From Symbiodinium natans (lineage: Eukaryota; Sar; Dinophyceae; Suessiales; Symbiodiniaceae): a stretch of DNA of 64,000 nucleotides. The notes under the pieces were generated by a model, which was not told the DNA's origin, did not search any database, and worked only from the letters and a program-made list of their open reading frames with translations. The translations under genes and the position numbers were made by a program. Positions 8,596 to 19,700 of the stretch are shown here, in pieces (positions within the stretch are counted from its first letter, which is position 1; each line of letters opens with the position of its first letter). The stretch spans positions 410,388 to 474,387 of the forward strand of contig CAJNDS010002223.1 of assembly GCA_905221605.1 (NCBI GenBank). The letters are read 5' to 3'.

Positions 8596-9000
8596 ATAGG
8601 GTTTAGGGTTTCGGGTTTCGGGTTTAGGGTTTGGGGTTCAGGGTTTAGGGTTTATTTTAGGGTTTAGGGTTTCGGGGTCGCAGGGTTTCATTGCAGGAGC
8701 ACCTGAGTGCAGCGCTGAGATTTAAAGCTTCACAACCTGCTGTTTGATGGCTTACACAATTTCGGAATGTAGGGTCGGAGTTTGAACTTCGGCAAAAGAC
8801 TTATTATATCTGCACATTCCTGCCAGTTTTACCTTGCATGTATGTTGCATGCCACTTGGAGGCACCGGGGAGTACCCACAAAGTAGCTGGATGGAGCTCA
8901 CAGGTTTAGGGTTTAGGGTTTAGGGTTTAGGGGTTTAGGGTTTAGGGTTTAGGGGGTTAGGGGTTTAGGGTTTGGGGTTTAGGGTTTCGGGTTTAGGGGC
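8596..9000 (+). repeat. Degenerate TTTAGGG arrays around a short island
   Basis: TTTAGGG-type repeats at about 8596-8690 and 8905-8999, many units with TTTCGGG or GGGG variants. The island between (8691-8904) has no convincing frame. The first array touches the outer end of the retroelement LTR. Confidence 0.85.
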
Positions 9001-9583
9001 ATTTGCACATCAGCGAACTGCCCTACGAAGCAAGGCCTCTCACGAAGTTAGCTAGGCGTCGCTCACGGAACAGTGCCGCACGCTGCAGGCAGAAATGGTT
9101 CCGTTTCGAAGCCCCTTCATGCTCCATCCGAAACGGCTTCTGAAGATTTTGAAGGCTAAACGGCTCTCCAAACGAAAGGCCCCGAAGAAGGCTCCAGAAT
9201 CCTCAAGACTACGCGGAAGGCTTCAAAAAGACACCCGAACCCTAAACCCCAAACCTTAAACCCTTTTAATCCCTAAACCCTAAACCCTAAACCCTAAACC
9301 CTAAACCCTAAACCCTAAACCCTAAACCCTAAACCCTAAACCCTAAACCCTAAACCCTAAACCCGAAACCCTAAACCCTAAACCCTAAACCCTAAACCCT
9401 AACGCCCTGGTAGGCGTATGGAGGACGCAGCCTGGATGTCGAGGAGCCCTTAGTTGATGAGGCTCTTTTACGCCTTGAGGGTGCCGGATCCTCAAAATGA
9501 GGGTGGGAGGTTCAGGGTTTAGGGTTTCGGGTTCAGGGTTTAGGGTGTACGGTAAGCAGTTTAAGTACTATGCTGCGCATTGG
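9001..9583. repeat. Island, CCCTAAA array, island
   Basis: A 235-bp unassigned island, then a nearly perfect CCCTAAA array at 9240-9402, then a 100-bp island and a short TTTAGGG run at 9510-9548. Adjacent arrays point in opposite directions. No coding feature supported. Confidence 0.8.
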
Positions 9584-9775
9584 GGGTGGCGGGGGTGGGG
9601 AGGGGTGGGGAGGGGTGGGGAGGGGTGGGGAGGAGGGTGGGGAGGGGGGGAGGGGTGGGGAGGGGTGGGGAGGGGTGGGGAGGGGGGGGAGGGGTGGGGG
9701 GGTGGGGAGGGGTGGGGAGGGGTGGGGAGGGGTGGGGAGGGGTGGGGAGGGGTGGGGAGGAGTGGGGAGGGGTGG
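9584..9775 (+). repeat. GGGGTGGGGA minisatellite
   Basis: About 190 bp of GGGGAGGGGT-type repeats, almost pure purine/G on the plus strand. It has many G4 runs at short spacing and so could fold into G-quadruplexes. Frames through it on both strands are low-complexity artefacts. Confidence 0.9.
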
Positions 9776-11095
9776 GAGAATAATACGGACGCCCCTCGGC
9801 CCCCGAACCCCCACGCTTTCATGTAGGGCTGCCAGGTTGCTTGAAGAGGCATCATGTGCCATCCAGAAAAGTTTACTTGAACAAAGAACCCATAGGTATC
9901 CTTTCCAAGTCGGATATACCAACGTTGATGTGGGGGTTCCCCCCACCCCCCCACCACCCTGCTTTTTGAAGCCTTGCAAGCTTGCTTTTCAACACGTCAT
10001 GCCATTGCGAAGCTTGCCTTACAATGCAGTATGCCATCACGGCGAAGTGCCAAACACACTTCTTGGAATCTTATCCTGGCTCGTCATACCCAGCGTTGCA
10101 ATCTATTCCAAGCCACTGGTGCACCGTGGTGTTTTCAAATAACACGTGCTGCTTGAAAAGGACACCCAGCAAACAAGCTTCACAAGCCTGCCCAAGCCAG
10201 TGAAGCAAGCAAACGTCCTTCAACAGAATAGTTAACATGACGTTGCTTTGTTGTAGGTTGCTGAACTGAGAACTCAGACTTTGTAAGACATCATAGTATA
10301 CCCGACAGGTTGTGGAAAGTGGCACTTATCAACTAATCTTGAACTTCCTTGTGCGGTTATGCAGTGGGCATTCTGGGAAGCATACTGGATTGTGAAGTGG
10401 GCTTAGACCGAGTGTTCTGCCTGCAAGCCGGGGTCCGGAAAGGGGGTTCGGCCATGTTGAACGTTAGGCAGGGCTAGTATTTGTGGGAAGAGGTATGGCC
10501 AAGATGTTCAGGGTTTGTAGAACTGGTTAGTGCTTCGGCGAAGGAGCTCTGCCTGCCGCAGCCGGACCTCGGGGAAGCATTTCTTCTCTCTCTCTCTGTC
10601 TCTGCCTGTGGAGACACATCAAAGTTTAGAATTCACTTTACAGGCTTGGATCTCGGGGCTTGAGGGCATCGGACTCTGGACATCTTTTTGGACTTTAGTC
10701 ATCGTTAGGTCTTCAGTTTTTGGTTGCAGGGCTTTCAGGCTTTCCAGAGCTTCAGAGTGTTGGGGACGCGGGTGGGGAGGAGCATTTGGACCGCTAGGAG
10801 GGGCTTCCGCAGTGTCGTCTGCTAGTCCATATGGCTCAGCCCTGAACCCTGAAACCCTGAATCCGAAATCCCAAGCCCTAAAGCCCAAGCCTCCCCAAGC
10901 CAGAACTCCCATGAGCTGATGGTTGCGGGGGTACTTGGACACCAACCCTGGTTTAGGGTTGAGGGTTGAGGGTTTAGGGAACAAGTTTCTCGCTTTCAGG
11001 TCTGAGTAGCGCTCTTGTGTCAGGTGCTGATGAGGGGACTGGGGGCAGAGTTTAGGCTTCGGGGTTCCGGCAGTTGCGAGTCCTGAGCCTTAAGC
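9776..11095. other. Unassigned 1.3 kb island
   Basis: Largely single-copy sequence with small ORFs on both strands, none with a recognisable domain. Degenerate telomere-like text recurs at 10840-10985. Short CT run near 10583. Nothing further supported. Confidence 0.5.
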
Positions 11096-11439
11096 CTACC
11101 CTAAACCCTAAACCCTAAACCCTAAACCCCAAACCCTAAACCCTAAACCCCAAACCCTAAACCCCGAAACCCTAAACCCTAAACCCTAAACCCAGTATCG
11201 ACTCAAAGTCTCCAGCAGAGCTAAACTCCAAACCCTTCCCTCAACCCGGAGTCGAACTTGGACCCCTTAGGATGTACCCCTAAGAGGTCCCCTTTCTATT
11301 CTCCTGATTTTGGCCCTTCTATTCCCCTTAAAGGATCTTTGCGAAAGGTTCCCAAACCCAAAGGGTATTAGGGTTTAGGGTTTAGGGTTTAGGGTTTGGG
11401 GTACAACCTTCGAGGAGTGAGGTAGAGTCCCATGCGCAG
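11096..11439. repeat. CCCTAAA array, island, short TTTAGGG run
   Basis: CCCTAAA with CCCCAAA variants at 11096-11192, an unassigned island, and five TTTAGGG units at about 11368-11402. Confidence 0.85.
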
Positions 11440-11529
11440 GACACAGTTCCGCTGTCCCCTCTGGGCTACAACCTCATCAACGGCCTGCACAACCAAGGCG
11501 ACCGGGCTGCGTCTTATTGGGAAGACAAG
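11440..11529 (+). other. Exon-like fragment between telomere arrays
   Basis: Preceded by CAG and open for 30 codons of ordinary composition (contains LGYNLINGLHNQGDRAASYW). It closes only where the following CCCTAAA repeat supplies a stop. No family recognised. Could be an isolated exon, a gene relic or chance. Confidence 0.3.
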
Positions 11530-11690
11530 CCCTAAACCCTAAACCCTAGACCCTAAACCCTAAACCCTAAACCCTAAACCCTAGACCCTAAACCCTAGAC
11601 CCTAAACCCTAAACCCTAGACCCTAAACCCTAAACCCTAAACCCTAAACCCTAAACCCTTAACCCTAAACCCTAAACCCTAAACACCCAA
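11529..11690 (-). repeat. CCCTAAA array with CCCTAGA variants
   Basis: About 23 units. CCCTAGA units are interspersed at irregular spacing, unlike the homogeneous variant arrays further on. Confidence 0.9.
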
Positions 11691-11819
11691 AACAATGCTT
11701 GGGGTGTTTGGTCCTTTTGTGGTTCGGACTTGGGGTGCCCGGGAATGGGGGCGCATGAGAGTCACGAGGAGGAGAACTTCCCTCCAGTTCATTCCGGGCG
11801 TCAGGGGGGAGAAAAGAAA

Positions 11820-11935
11820 AATATATATGTATATATATATATATATTAGCATATATATATATATATCTCTCTCTCTCTCTCTCTCGCTCTCGCTCTCGCT
11901 CTCGCTCTCGCTCTCGCTCTCGCTCTCGCTCTCTT
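11820..11935 (+). repeat. (AT)n followed by (CT)n and (CTCTCG)n
   Basis: Compound microsatellite: alternating AT about 11822-11866, CT to about 11884, then CGCTCT hexamers. Confidence 0.95.
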
Positions 11936-12877
11936 CGCCATCTTCCGGAGTGCGTGGAGGACAGTATGCTCCCTCCAGGACGGCATGGCCGACTGTACGT
12001 CTAGACACCCCGAGGAGCAGAAAATCCGGACGCCGTGCAAGTCCTTGCGACTCAACCCGTGACTCAATGGTTTATACGGCCCTAAGCCACGCGAACTCCC
12101 CAAAAAGAAGTCAGTGAACGCAAAAGACAAGTAGGAAGTTTGGCAACTCTAGGGGCGCAGGGGGGGGGGGGGGGGCAGGCAAGATGATCGCCTACTTGGC
12201 TCGAATGGCAAAGCTGCGGACTCAGTGATACAGCAACAGGCTTTTCGGTTGAGGCTTTAGGCTTTAGGGTTTAGGGGTGCGTGTGCAGCTTCGAGGTTAA
12301 GCTTGCTTGATGGAAGGATGTTGGTGATGCAGTGTTTGGGGTTCCGGGTTTTGGGATCCATGGCAGTCTTGCCGGACCCGCTGTCACGGAACACAAAGCA
12401 GATTCGCGTGACCGAAGGCACCACACAGGCCTTGGCACAGGCATTCTTCTTGGCGTCGTGTTGCATTGCAATGATGCCCGCTGTGCTCAGTTGGAACTAA
12501 GTTCTGCAGATGCTGGGGTTCGTACGTTTTGGGTGTGCGGGTTATGTAGAGGTTTTGAGGCTTTAAGCATTCAGCACCACTCCGCACGGAAATCTGGAGT
12601 CTGGAGGGTTGCGGGGTTGTAGGGGTCTGCCAGCACTTCGCGCCCGTCCAGACTCCACCCAAGTGCCGGCACGCTACTCCAAGACCCAGGGCTCAAACCT
12701 CCAGACTAGGACTTAGAGCTCAGGGGCTTGGGGTCTTCGGCTAGGCTTTCCTTGGCGATTCGAGTTCCCAGGCACATGGGCGCCCTGATCGTGGACAGGG
12801 TCGGCCTCGCTGAGTTCGCCAACATCTACCTCGAGCACACAGGCACCTTCGCGTCGATTTAGGGTTGGGGTGGGCCG
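11936..12877. other. Unassigned island with one short open stretch
   Basis: Single-copy sequence with a 17-G run near 12160. An ATG-initiated 28-codon stretch at 12776-12862 (+) contains LAEFANIYLEHTGTF. It ends where the telomere repeat begins and could be an exon relic. No family recognised. Confidence 0.4.
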
Positions 12878-12919
12878 GTTTAGGGTTTAGGGTTTAGGGT
12901 TTAGGGTTTAGGGTTTAAA

Positions 12920-13064
12920 GGGCTCTTCCCTTTTTAGAACAGAGAGAGGGGGGATGGCGTTGCTGGTGGACAAGACCAAGACAATGATGATAGTCCTCGC
13001 AGGCGCTTCGGGTCTGAGACTTGAGAGATGCTTTTTCACCTCTGTTCTAAAAAGGGAAGAGCCC
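12920..13064. mobile_element. Short inverted-repeat element with perfect 25-bp arms
   Basis: A 145-bp element whose first 25 bases (GGGCTCTTCCCTTTTTAGAA and on) are the exact reverse complement of its last 25. It sits between a TTTAGGG run (12878-12918) and a 340-bp CCCTAAA array, so the flanking telomere repeats also mirror each other. It resembles a MITE or a foldback junction. No target duplication outside the telomere repeat can be told. Confidence 0.8.
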
Positions 13065-13065
13065 C

Positions 13066-13409
13066 CCTAAACCCTAAACCCTAAACCCTAAACCCTAGAC
13101 CCTAAACCCTAAACCCTAAACCCTAAACCCTAAACCCTAAACCCTAAACCCTAAACCCTAAACCCTAAACCCTAAACCCTAAACCCTAAACCCTAAACCC
13201 TAAACCCTAAACCCTAAACCCTAAACCCTAAACCCTAAACCCATAAACCCTAAACCCTAAACCCTAAACCCTAAACCCTAAACCCTAAACCCTAAAGCCT
13301 AAACCCTAAACCCTAAACCCTAAACCCTAAACCCTAAACCCTAAACCCTAAACCCTAAACCCTAAACCCTAAACCCTAAACCCTAAACCCTAAACCCTAA
13401 ACCCTAAAC
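13066..13409 (-). repeat. Long CCCTAAA array
   Basis: About 49 units, nearly perfect; single-unit variants at about 13242 (CCCATAAA) and 13297 (GCCTAAA). Confidence 0.95.
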
Positions 13410-14049
13410 CGGCCAAGCCCGCCAGGTCCGGGCTTCGAGTTTGCCGACGTGGCCGCCATCTCGGAGGGTTTTGGTTTCTTCTACGGTCGGGTCGTGTGAA
13501 GCGTTTTTTGCATCTTCGGATGAGTTGCAAGGTAGGGTTTCGGGTTTATGGTTCAGGGTTCAGGGTGCAGGGTTTAGGGTTTAGGGTTTAGGGTTTAGGG
13601 CTTAGGGCTCAGGGTTTAGGGTTTAGGGTTTAGGGTTTAGGGTGGGTCAGGGCTCGGTGTGGCTCTCCGTTTTCTTTCCCTGGGCAATCAGGGCTGATGG
13701 TGGGGGATGTAGGTTTCGCCAAGATCAACCCTCAACACCCTAAACCCTCAAGCCTAAACCCTTAACAATAAACCCCAAACCCTAAGCCCTAAGCCCTAAG
13801 CCCTAAAGCCTGAACCCTAAACCCTACTCGTACCTGCAGATGTGTTAAGACTTGGTCGACTCCGATGTAGGAATTTTTAGGGCGCCTTGGGCATGCAGGG
13901 TATAGGGTTTGGGTTTAGGTTACAGTTTCGGGTTTAGAAATTAGCTTGCGGGCTGTGGCGCTTTATGGTGCAAGCCTCACGGCCCCCCCCCCCCCCCCCC
14001 CCCCCGACAAAAAAAACTTCAAGATGGGAAGTATCAACGAAGCCCTGCA
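13410..14049. other. Islands with degenerate telomere repeats
   Basis: TTTAGGG-type repeats at 13546-13644, CCCTAAA/CCCTAAG at 13737-13825, and a 24-C run at 13982-14005. Short open text (EFADVAAISEGFGFFYG) at about 13430-13500 (+) could be an exon relic. Nothing stronger. Confidence 0.5.
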
Positions 14050-14641
14050 TCCTAAACCCCAAACCCTAAACCCTAAACCCTAAACCCTAAACCCTAAACC
14101 CTAAACCCTAAACCCTAAACCCTAAACCCTAAACCCTAAACCCTAAACCCTAAGCCCTAAGCCCTAAGCCCTAAGCCCTAAGCCCTAAACCCTCAACCCT
14201 AAACCCTAAACCCAAAGCCCTCAGCCCTAAGCCCTAAACCCCAAACCCCTCAGACTCTGGGCGCAACAACACCGGCGCGAAAAGCCCCCTCAGACTCACC
14301 GGACAGCTTTAACAAATTTGCATCCGAGTGTTACAATCCATGAACCCTAAACCCTAAACCCTAAACCCTAAACCCTAAACCCTAAACCCTAAACCCTAAA
14401 CCCTAAACCCTAAACCCTAAACCCTAAACCCTATACACTAAACCCTAAACCCTAAACCCTAAACCCCCTAAACCCTAAACCCTAAACCCTAAACCCTAAC
14501 CCCGAACCCTAAACCCTAAACCCTAAACCCTAAACCCTAAACCCTAAACCCTAAACCCTAAACCCTAAACCCTAAACCCTAAACCCTAAACCCTAAACCC
14601 TAAACCCTAAACCCTAAACCCTAAACCCTAAACCCTAAACC
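14050..14641 (-). repeat. Two long CCCTAAA arrays
   Basis: Arrays at 14050-14258 (ending in CCCTAAG units) and 14343-14641, parted by an 85-bp island. Confidence 0.95.
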
Positions 14642-15590
14642 TTTCGCTGAAATTCCTGAGTAAACTTCTGAGTCCCACAGCCCGCAGCAAGGTCAAAGAC
14701 ATGCACCAATCCCCATGGTTGCGCCCCGGCGTCGAATGGTTCAGGGCTTAACCCCAAATCCCTGAAGCATAATAAAAACCCCTAAACCCGAAACACTAAA
14801 ACCCCATTTTCTTTGGTTGTGTCAGGCTTTTGTGCTTTCTGATCAAGACGCAAGAGGTTCTCAAGAGGTTCAAGAGGCTTTCTGTGGTGCTCAGGGATCG
14901 AGGAGAGGCCCTAAATCCTTTCACCCTAAAGAGTGACACCGGGCCCACTTAAGAGGTGCTTCGGAAAAGCGATAGGAAAGGATGGGCTTGTTGGCCTTTG
15001 GGGGCTTCTTGTGGCAGTTGTTTTGCTGCCTGCTTTTTCGCACCAATGAGGACTGTAGAAGTTGAGTGATTGAGGCAAAGATCCAGGGTTTCGGGCTTTT
15101 CGGCTTTACGAGCTTCGGGCCCTTCGCTCTTCGGCTTCCCATCGTCTTCCACCTGAAACGAGAGAGTTTGTAGGAGTTGTCATAGAACTGGTAGAAACTT
15201 GCGAAACAAGGAAGATTCAGCTTAGATCCCTGACCCTTTGTGGCCAGCATTGCCAAGCCTCCCTCGCAAAAGCCCTTCAAAGCCCCCGAACCCATTTCTT
15301 CAGCTCGACACCATGCAGTTCATGGCTGTCCTGTCAGTCCTGTAAGTAGAACAGCAAGCTGGCCTCCTAGCATCTTCTAGCTAGGGCTGCGGGCTTGGTT
15401 TCTAGAGGGTTGAGGCTTGTCACCCAAGCTCCTGAAACCCAAAGCCCAAGACGCAGGAAGATTGACGCACGCGCGGCCTGCGTCTCCAATCCGAATGCCT
15501 CAAGACAGGAAGTGCAGGCGTGGTTTAGCGGCGTGTTGGGTTTTTGAGAGTTTAGGGAGCTCAGGGTTAGGGGGGGTTGAGGGGCTTGGG
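14642..15590. other. Unassigned 950 bp island
   Basis: Single-copy. A 124-codon minus-strand frame (14921-15295) is the longest, with Ser/Lys-rich composition and no recognisable domain. I do not call it a gene. Confidence 0.4.
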
Positions 15591-15591
15591 G

Positions 15592-15905
15592 CACAGACAG
15601 ACACAGACACAGACACAGACACAGACACAGACACAGACACAGACACAGACACAGACACAGACACAGACACAGAGACACAGAGACACAGACACAGACACAC
15701 AGACACAGACACACAGACACAGACACACAGACACACAGACACAGACACACAGACACAGACACACAGACACAGACACACAGACACAGACACACAGACACAG
15801 ACACACAGACACAGACACACAGACACAGACACACAGACACAGACACAGACACAGACACAGACACAGACACAGACAAGACAAGACACACACACACACACAC
15901 ACGCT
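15592..15905 (+). repeat. (ACAGAC)n / (AC)n microsatellite
   Basis: About 310 bp. The ends are ACAGAC hexamers; the middle has a 14-bp higher-order period (ACAGACACACAGAC). The long ORFs through it on both strands are artefacts. Confidence 0.97.
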
Positions 15906-16234
15906 CACACGCTGCCTGGGCAATACGCTGACTGACTTTGAAACCGCAACCCTTGATTGCAAAGGAGGCGATTGCCTGGGGCGCGGGCCTCGAAAGCGCA
16001 AATGACTTCTGAGGGGTTTTGTGACTTCTAGTGGTGCAGCTTATTCCCTAAACCCCGAATTCTGATCTGATCCTGGACATGATGACGAAGGTCTAAGGGC
16101 ATGTAAATGTCTATGGGGGGTTTGCGATACACAATAACCCCGCTTAGAGACCCCCCCAAGAAATAGGACCCAAGGTCCCCCCCCCCCCCCCCGTACTTGG
16201 GAAACCTCATTTAGCAAATGAAAAAATGCATCAA
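15906..16234. other. Unassigned island with C run
   Basis: Single-copy sequence, 16-C homopolymer at about 16178-16193. No supported gene. Confidence 0.4.
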
Positions 16235-16328
16235 CAATACGTTTTGTACATATATATGTGTATACATATGTAAATGTCGTATATATATATATAGACACAT
16301 ATATATACATATATATACATATATATAT

Positions 16329-16404
<76 letters not shown>

Positions 16405-16465
16405 ACCCATATATATATATATATAGATATATGTACGCATATTTGTATTTATGTATTTATACATG
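16235..16465. repeat. (TA)n-rich compound microsatellite
   Basis: ATATAC/ATATGT/TA repeats over about 215 bp; strongly AT-rich and able to form hairpins. Confidence 0.95.
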
Positions 16466-16825
16466 CGTGTTTGTGTGTGCATGTTCTTTTCTGGAGAGTG
16501 GAACTAGCAATATCTTGCCCTGAAGGACGCGTTGCTGGTTTTGAACATTAGTGTCCGAACCCTGAACACCTTGAATGATGAATATAAACCCTATAGAAGT
16601 TCCGTCTCAGCCCTCTGTACTTGCAAGAGTGCAGGGTGGAGACTTGGCGAGATGTTGGGTTTCTCACAGCTTCTTCTGGGGCCTTACAGCGTGCACGGGG
16701 CAGTGCTTTGGAGGGTGTAGGCGGGGTTTTCCCTGCTCAGGAGCAATATACTCTCAGGTAAAGGAGAAAAGGGATGATAAGGAGCGACGAGTGTTTTTGA
16801 AGCTCAGGGCTTGCGATACTTGGCT

Positions 16826-16925
16826 TAGTAGTAGAGTAGGTAACCTTTAACCTTTTTGGGGTAATATATTCCCCTTATAATCCCAAAGGTTAACCTTTAA
16901 AAGCCCTAGGTACTGGACAACTAAG
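16826..16925 (+). mobile_element. Short dispersed repeat, copy 1 (family X)
   Basis: Begins TAGTAGTAGAGTAGGTAACC and ends CTGGACAACTAAG. Related copies lie at 58569-58669, inside intron 1 of the beta-propeller gene, and at 62561-62650. Internally it is partly self-complementary (AACCTTTAACC against GGTTAACCTTT). The copy in the gene supplies the AG/GTAGCC splice donor; here the same place reads AG/GTAACC. Confidence 0.6.
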
Positions 16926-17044
16926 TTGGGGTTCCGCAGCTTTTGGGTGTGGGGCCACCCATCCCGAGGTTGCAAGCACCTACGCATCTTCAGCTGCGAC
17001 GACATCGACAAAAGCTGCCAAAGTGACACTGGTCTGGGTTGAAC

Positions 17045-17130
17045 TAGGGTTTAGGGTTTAGGGTTTAAGGGTTTCGGGGTTAGGGTTTAGGGTTTAGGGT
17101 ATAGGGTTTAGGGTATAGGGTTTAGGGTTT
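17045..17130 (+). repeat. TTTAGGG array with TATAGGG variants
   Basis: About 12 units, several degenerate. Confidence 0.9.
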
Positions 17131-17227
17131 CTGGCTTGGCGACCTGGCCTCCTATTCAGGGTGCCCGCGACCCGAGTTCTAAACACCACGAAGCGCTCAA
17201 GGCTCCGCCCTAAACTCTCTGTGGTGC

Positions 17228-17335
17228 TTTACAGTAACTTTAGATCCTTAGCCTTTTTTTGGGTTTATTGGGTTTCTTGAGAAAGCCGCCAAAAAATTTA
17301 AATTTATTGCTACCCTGCTCAGTGCAGCCAAGAAA
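17228..17335 (+). mobile_element. Short dispersed repeat, copy 1 (family Y)
   Basis: Starts near TTTACAGTAACTTTAGATCC and ends with AGTGCAGCCAAG. Related copies at 56028-56118 and, shortened, at 49630-49690. The shared right end (GTGCAGCCAAG) and left end (GTAACTTTAGATCC) define the unit; the middle varies in length. Confidence 0.6.
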
Positions 17336-18025
17336 CCTTGTTTTTCCATGACGTGTCTTCTCCACGACGGAGCTGAGCAACCTCCATTGAAAACCAAACG
17401 GCGCACAAAACGCCAAAAGCACCAACAATGCAGCTTTGTAGGGTTTAGGGTGCAGAGATGTACAGTAGAAAGAGCGTTGCATGTGCTTAATGCCCCAGCC
17501 GAATAGCCAAGGACGTTTTCGCCAAAGGCGATTGGGTTCCGGGCCCAGTGCACAGGGCTTTCTGGATGGTTTAGTGCGATATACTACTATTTGCTGAAGA
17601 ACCGCAAGAAATGGAAGATAATACTCCCTTTGCTACCCTTATCAGGAAGAGTCGCAAGAAAGCAATTTTGATGTCTTTGGGGGGTTCTTAAGCAAGCAAA
17701 TAGTACGCAGGGTTTCAGGGCTTCGGGAGCTTTAGAGCTTTAGAACGGTATCTTCGGGGCTGCGCGTGCGCCTTGGATCGTTCCCGGGTTGCAAGGTTCT
17801 GGTGACAAGGTTGTGGTTCGGTCGCCCCCCCCCCCCCCCCAACCTTCCATTGCCTTAGGGATTTGAAAAGTTAGATTTTGGGGTTTAATCAGGGTTTTAG
17901 GGTTTAGGGCTTCTTGAAGCCTTGCAGTGGGCCGGGCTGACAAGGGAGGTTCCAGTTTAGGGGTGTGCAGTTTGTAAGGTTTGCCATGACAGCGAGGCTC
18001 TAGGACCTTAACATGGCTTGATTTT
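17336..18025. other. Unassigned island
   Basis: Single-copy with a C run at about 17823-17840 and short telomere-like text near 17890. No supported gene. Confidence 0.4.
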
Positions 18026-18190
18026 AACCCTAAAGCCTAAACCCTAAACCCTAAACCCTAAACCCTACACCCTACACCCTACACCCTACACCCTACACCC
18101 TACACCCTACACCCTACACCCTAAACCCTAAACCCTAAACCCTAAACCCTAAACCCTAAACCCTAAACCCTAAACCCTAAACCCTAGACC
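18026..18190 (-). repeat. CCCTAAA array with a homogeneous CCCTACA block
   Basis: Eight to nine consecutive CCCTACA units (about 18064-18122) lie inside ordinary CCCTAAA, a local expansion of one variant. Confidence 0.95.
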
Positions 18191-18292
18191 CCTGAACCCT
18201 AAACCAGACATGCACTGTGAGCCCCCTTTTTAAAGGGGTTTCGGAGGTTTGAAGGGCTCTAAGGTTAAGCTGCTTCATGTCCCGGCAGCCAG

Positions 18293-18364
18293 GTCTTCAG
18301 CCGCTACTATCGATACACGTTGCACGAGTCCAGCGCACTGGAGCAGTGTCACCTGATGCCACAG
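18293..18364 (+). other. Exon-like fragment with AG/GT borders
   Basis: 24 codons without a stop between CCAG and GTTTGG (contains SRYYRYTLHESSALEQCHLM). Multiple of three, so it could be a symmetrical exon of a gene with repeat-filled introns. No family recognised. Confidence 0.35.
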
Positions 18365-19257
18365 GTTTGGGTTTGGGTTTTTGGGTTTAGGGTTTAGGGA
18401 TAGGGTGTGCCCGGGCCGATACCCCCTTTAGACTTAGACCTCCAAACCGAACGAAGCTGCGGCGTCGCTTTGAGGGCTGTCGGCAAGGGTTAAGAAATCA
18501 GATTCGTTTGCCGTATGCTACGATGCGCTTCGGTGCCGCTGGAGAGACCTCCGGAAGACCTCGAGATGGGAAGAGCTGTCCCCAAGTTGCTCGAAGCCTC
18601 CAAGAAAGGCTCAAGAGAGCCGTCGCAAAAACCCCGTAAGCCATACATGAAACACACTATGCGCGCCCTCTGCCGTTCTCTTATCCGTTTTCATGTGCCT
18701 CCTGAACCTCCCTTTCTTTTAGGACCCGGGCTTTAAAAGTGGTCAACCTGGGCCCCCTGCGCCTTCCCTCAAAAGTCATTCCTCCAGACTGCCCCTGCAA
18801 GGATGTCGTGAACACAAGCCTACAAAGGAAAACTCTGTGCAAAACGATCAGACTCCAACCCCCAGCCCCACAAAAGGCAGCTTTGGGGGCGCGGCGACTG
18901 GGTGGCAAGGGCAGTTTGCAAGGTGTGTAGGCTTCGGGCGTTAGGGTTGTGGGAGTATGGATTGGGTTCAGGTTTGATGGGTTTCGGCTTGATTTCAAGG
19001 GGCGTTTTCTCATTCTGGCACGTGATTTATATTCGGCTTGCGTGCGCCTCAGCAGGCAGTGACAGGGTTGTTCGTGATGTCTGAAGGGCTTGCGTTTGGA
19101 AGCGGGGCGTCGGATGTGAGCCCATTCAGTGGTTGTGACTTCGGGGTTGTACTGTACTGAACACCTTAACAGCCTCAAAAAAACTGCACACAGGAGTATG
19201 GGCAGAGGCCCTACCCTGAAACATCCTAAAACCCAAACTCCAAACATTCTGCTTGGT
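18365..19257. other. Unassigned island
   Basis: Short TTTAGGG-like text to about 18405, then single-copy sequence. ORFs on both strands have no recognisable domain. Confidence 0.4.
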
Positions 19258-19700
19258 CGACTCCTTACTGCTACTCCTTACTGCTGCTGCTACTGCTACT
19301 GCTGCTAGTACTGCCACTGCTTCCAGTACTGCTACTACTACTGGTACTATCCTGCTACTACTGCTACTATTGCTACTATTGCTATTATTGCTACTATTGC
19401 TACTATTGCTATTATTGCTACTATTGCTACTATTGCTACTATTGCTACTATTGCTACTATTGCTACTATTGCTACTATTGCTACTATTGCTACTATTGCT
19501 ACTATTGCTACTATTGCTACTATTGCTACTATTGCTACTTTTGCGATTATTGCTACTGTTGCTACTGTGGCTACTGTGGCTACTGTGGCTACTGTTGCTA
19601 CTGTTGCTGCTACTGCTACTACTGCTACTCCTGCTACTACTGGTGCTACTGCTGCTACTGCTACTACTACTGCTGCTACTGCTGCTACTAGCACTAGGAT
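19258..19700 (+). repeat. Trinucleotide/nonanucleotide satellite (TGCTACTAT)n
   Basis: About 440 bp. A 9-bp period (TACTATTGC) dominates 19365-19545, with TACTGC triplets on either side. Poly-Leu and poly-Ser ORFs here are artefacts. Confidence 0.97.

Noticed and set aside
8596-9548. A true chromosome end near the retroelement
   Set aside because: Arrays occur in both orientations and sequence continues for 55 kb beyond.
15592-15905. Long ORFs of 130-177 codons on both strands
   Set aside because: They run through a hexanucleotide microsatellite, and the Cys/Val or Thr/Asp repeats come from the repeat alone.
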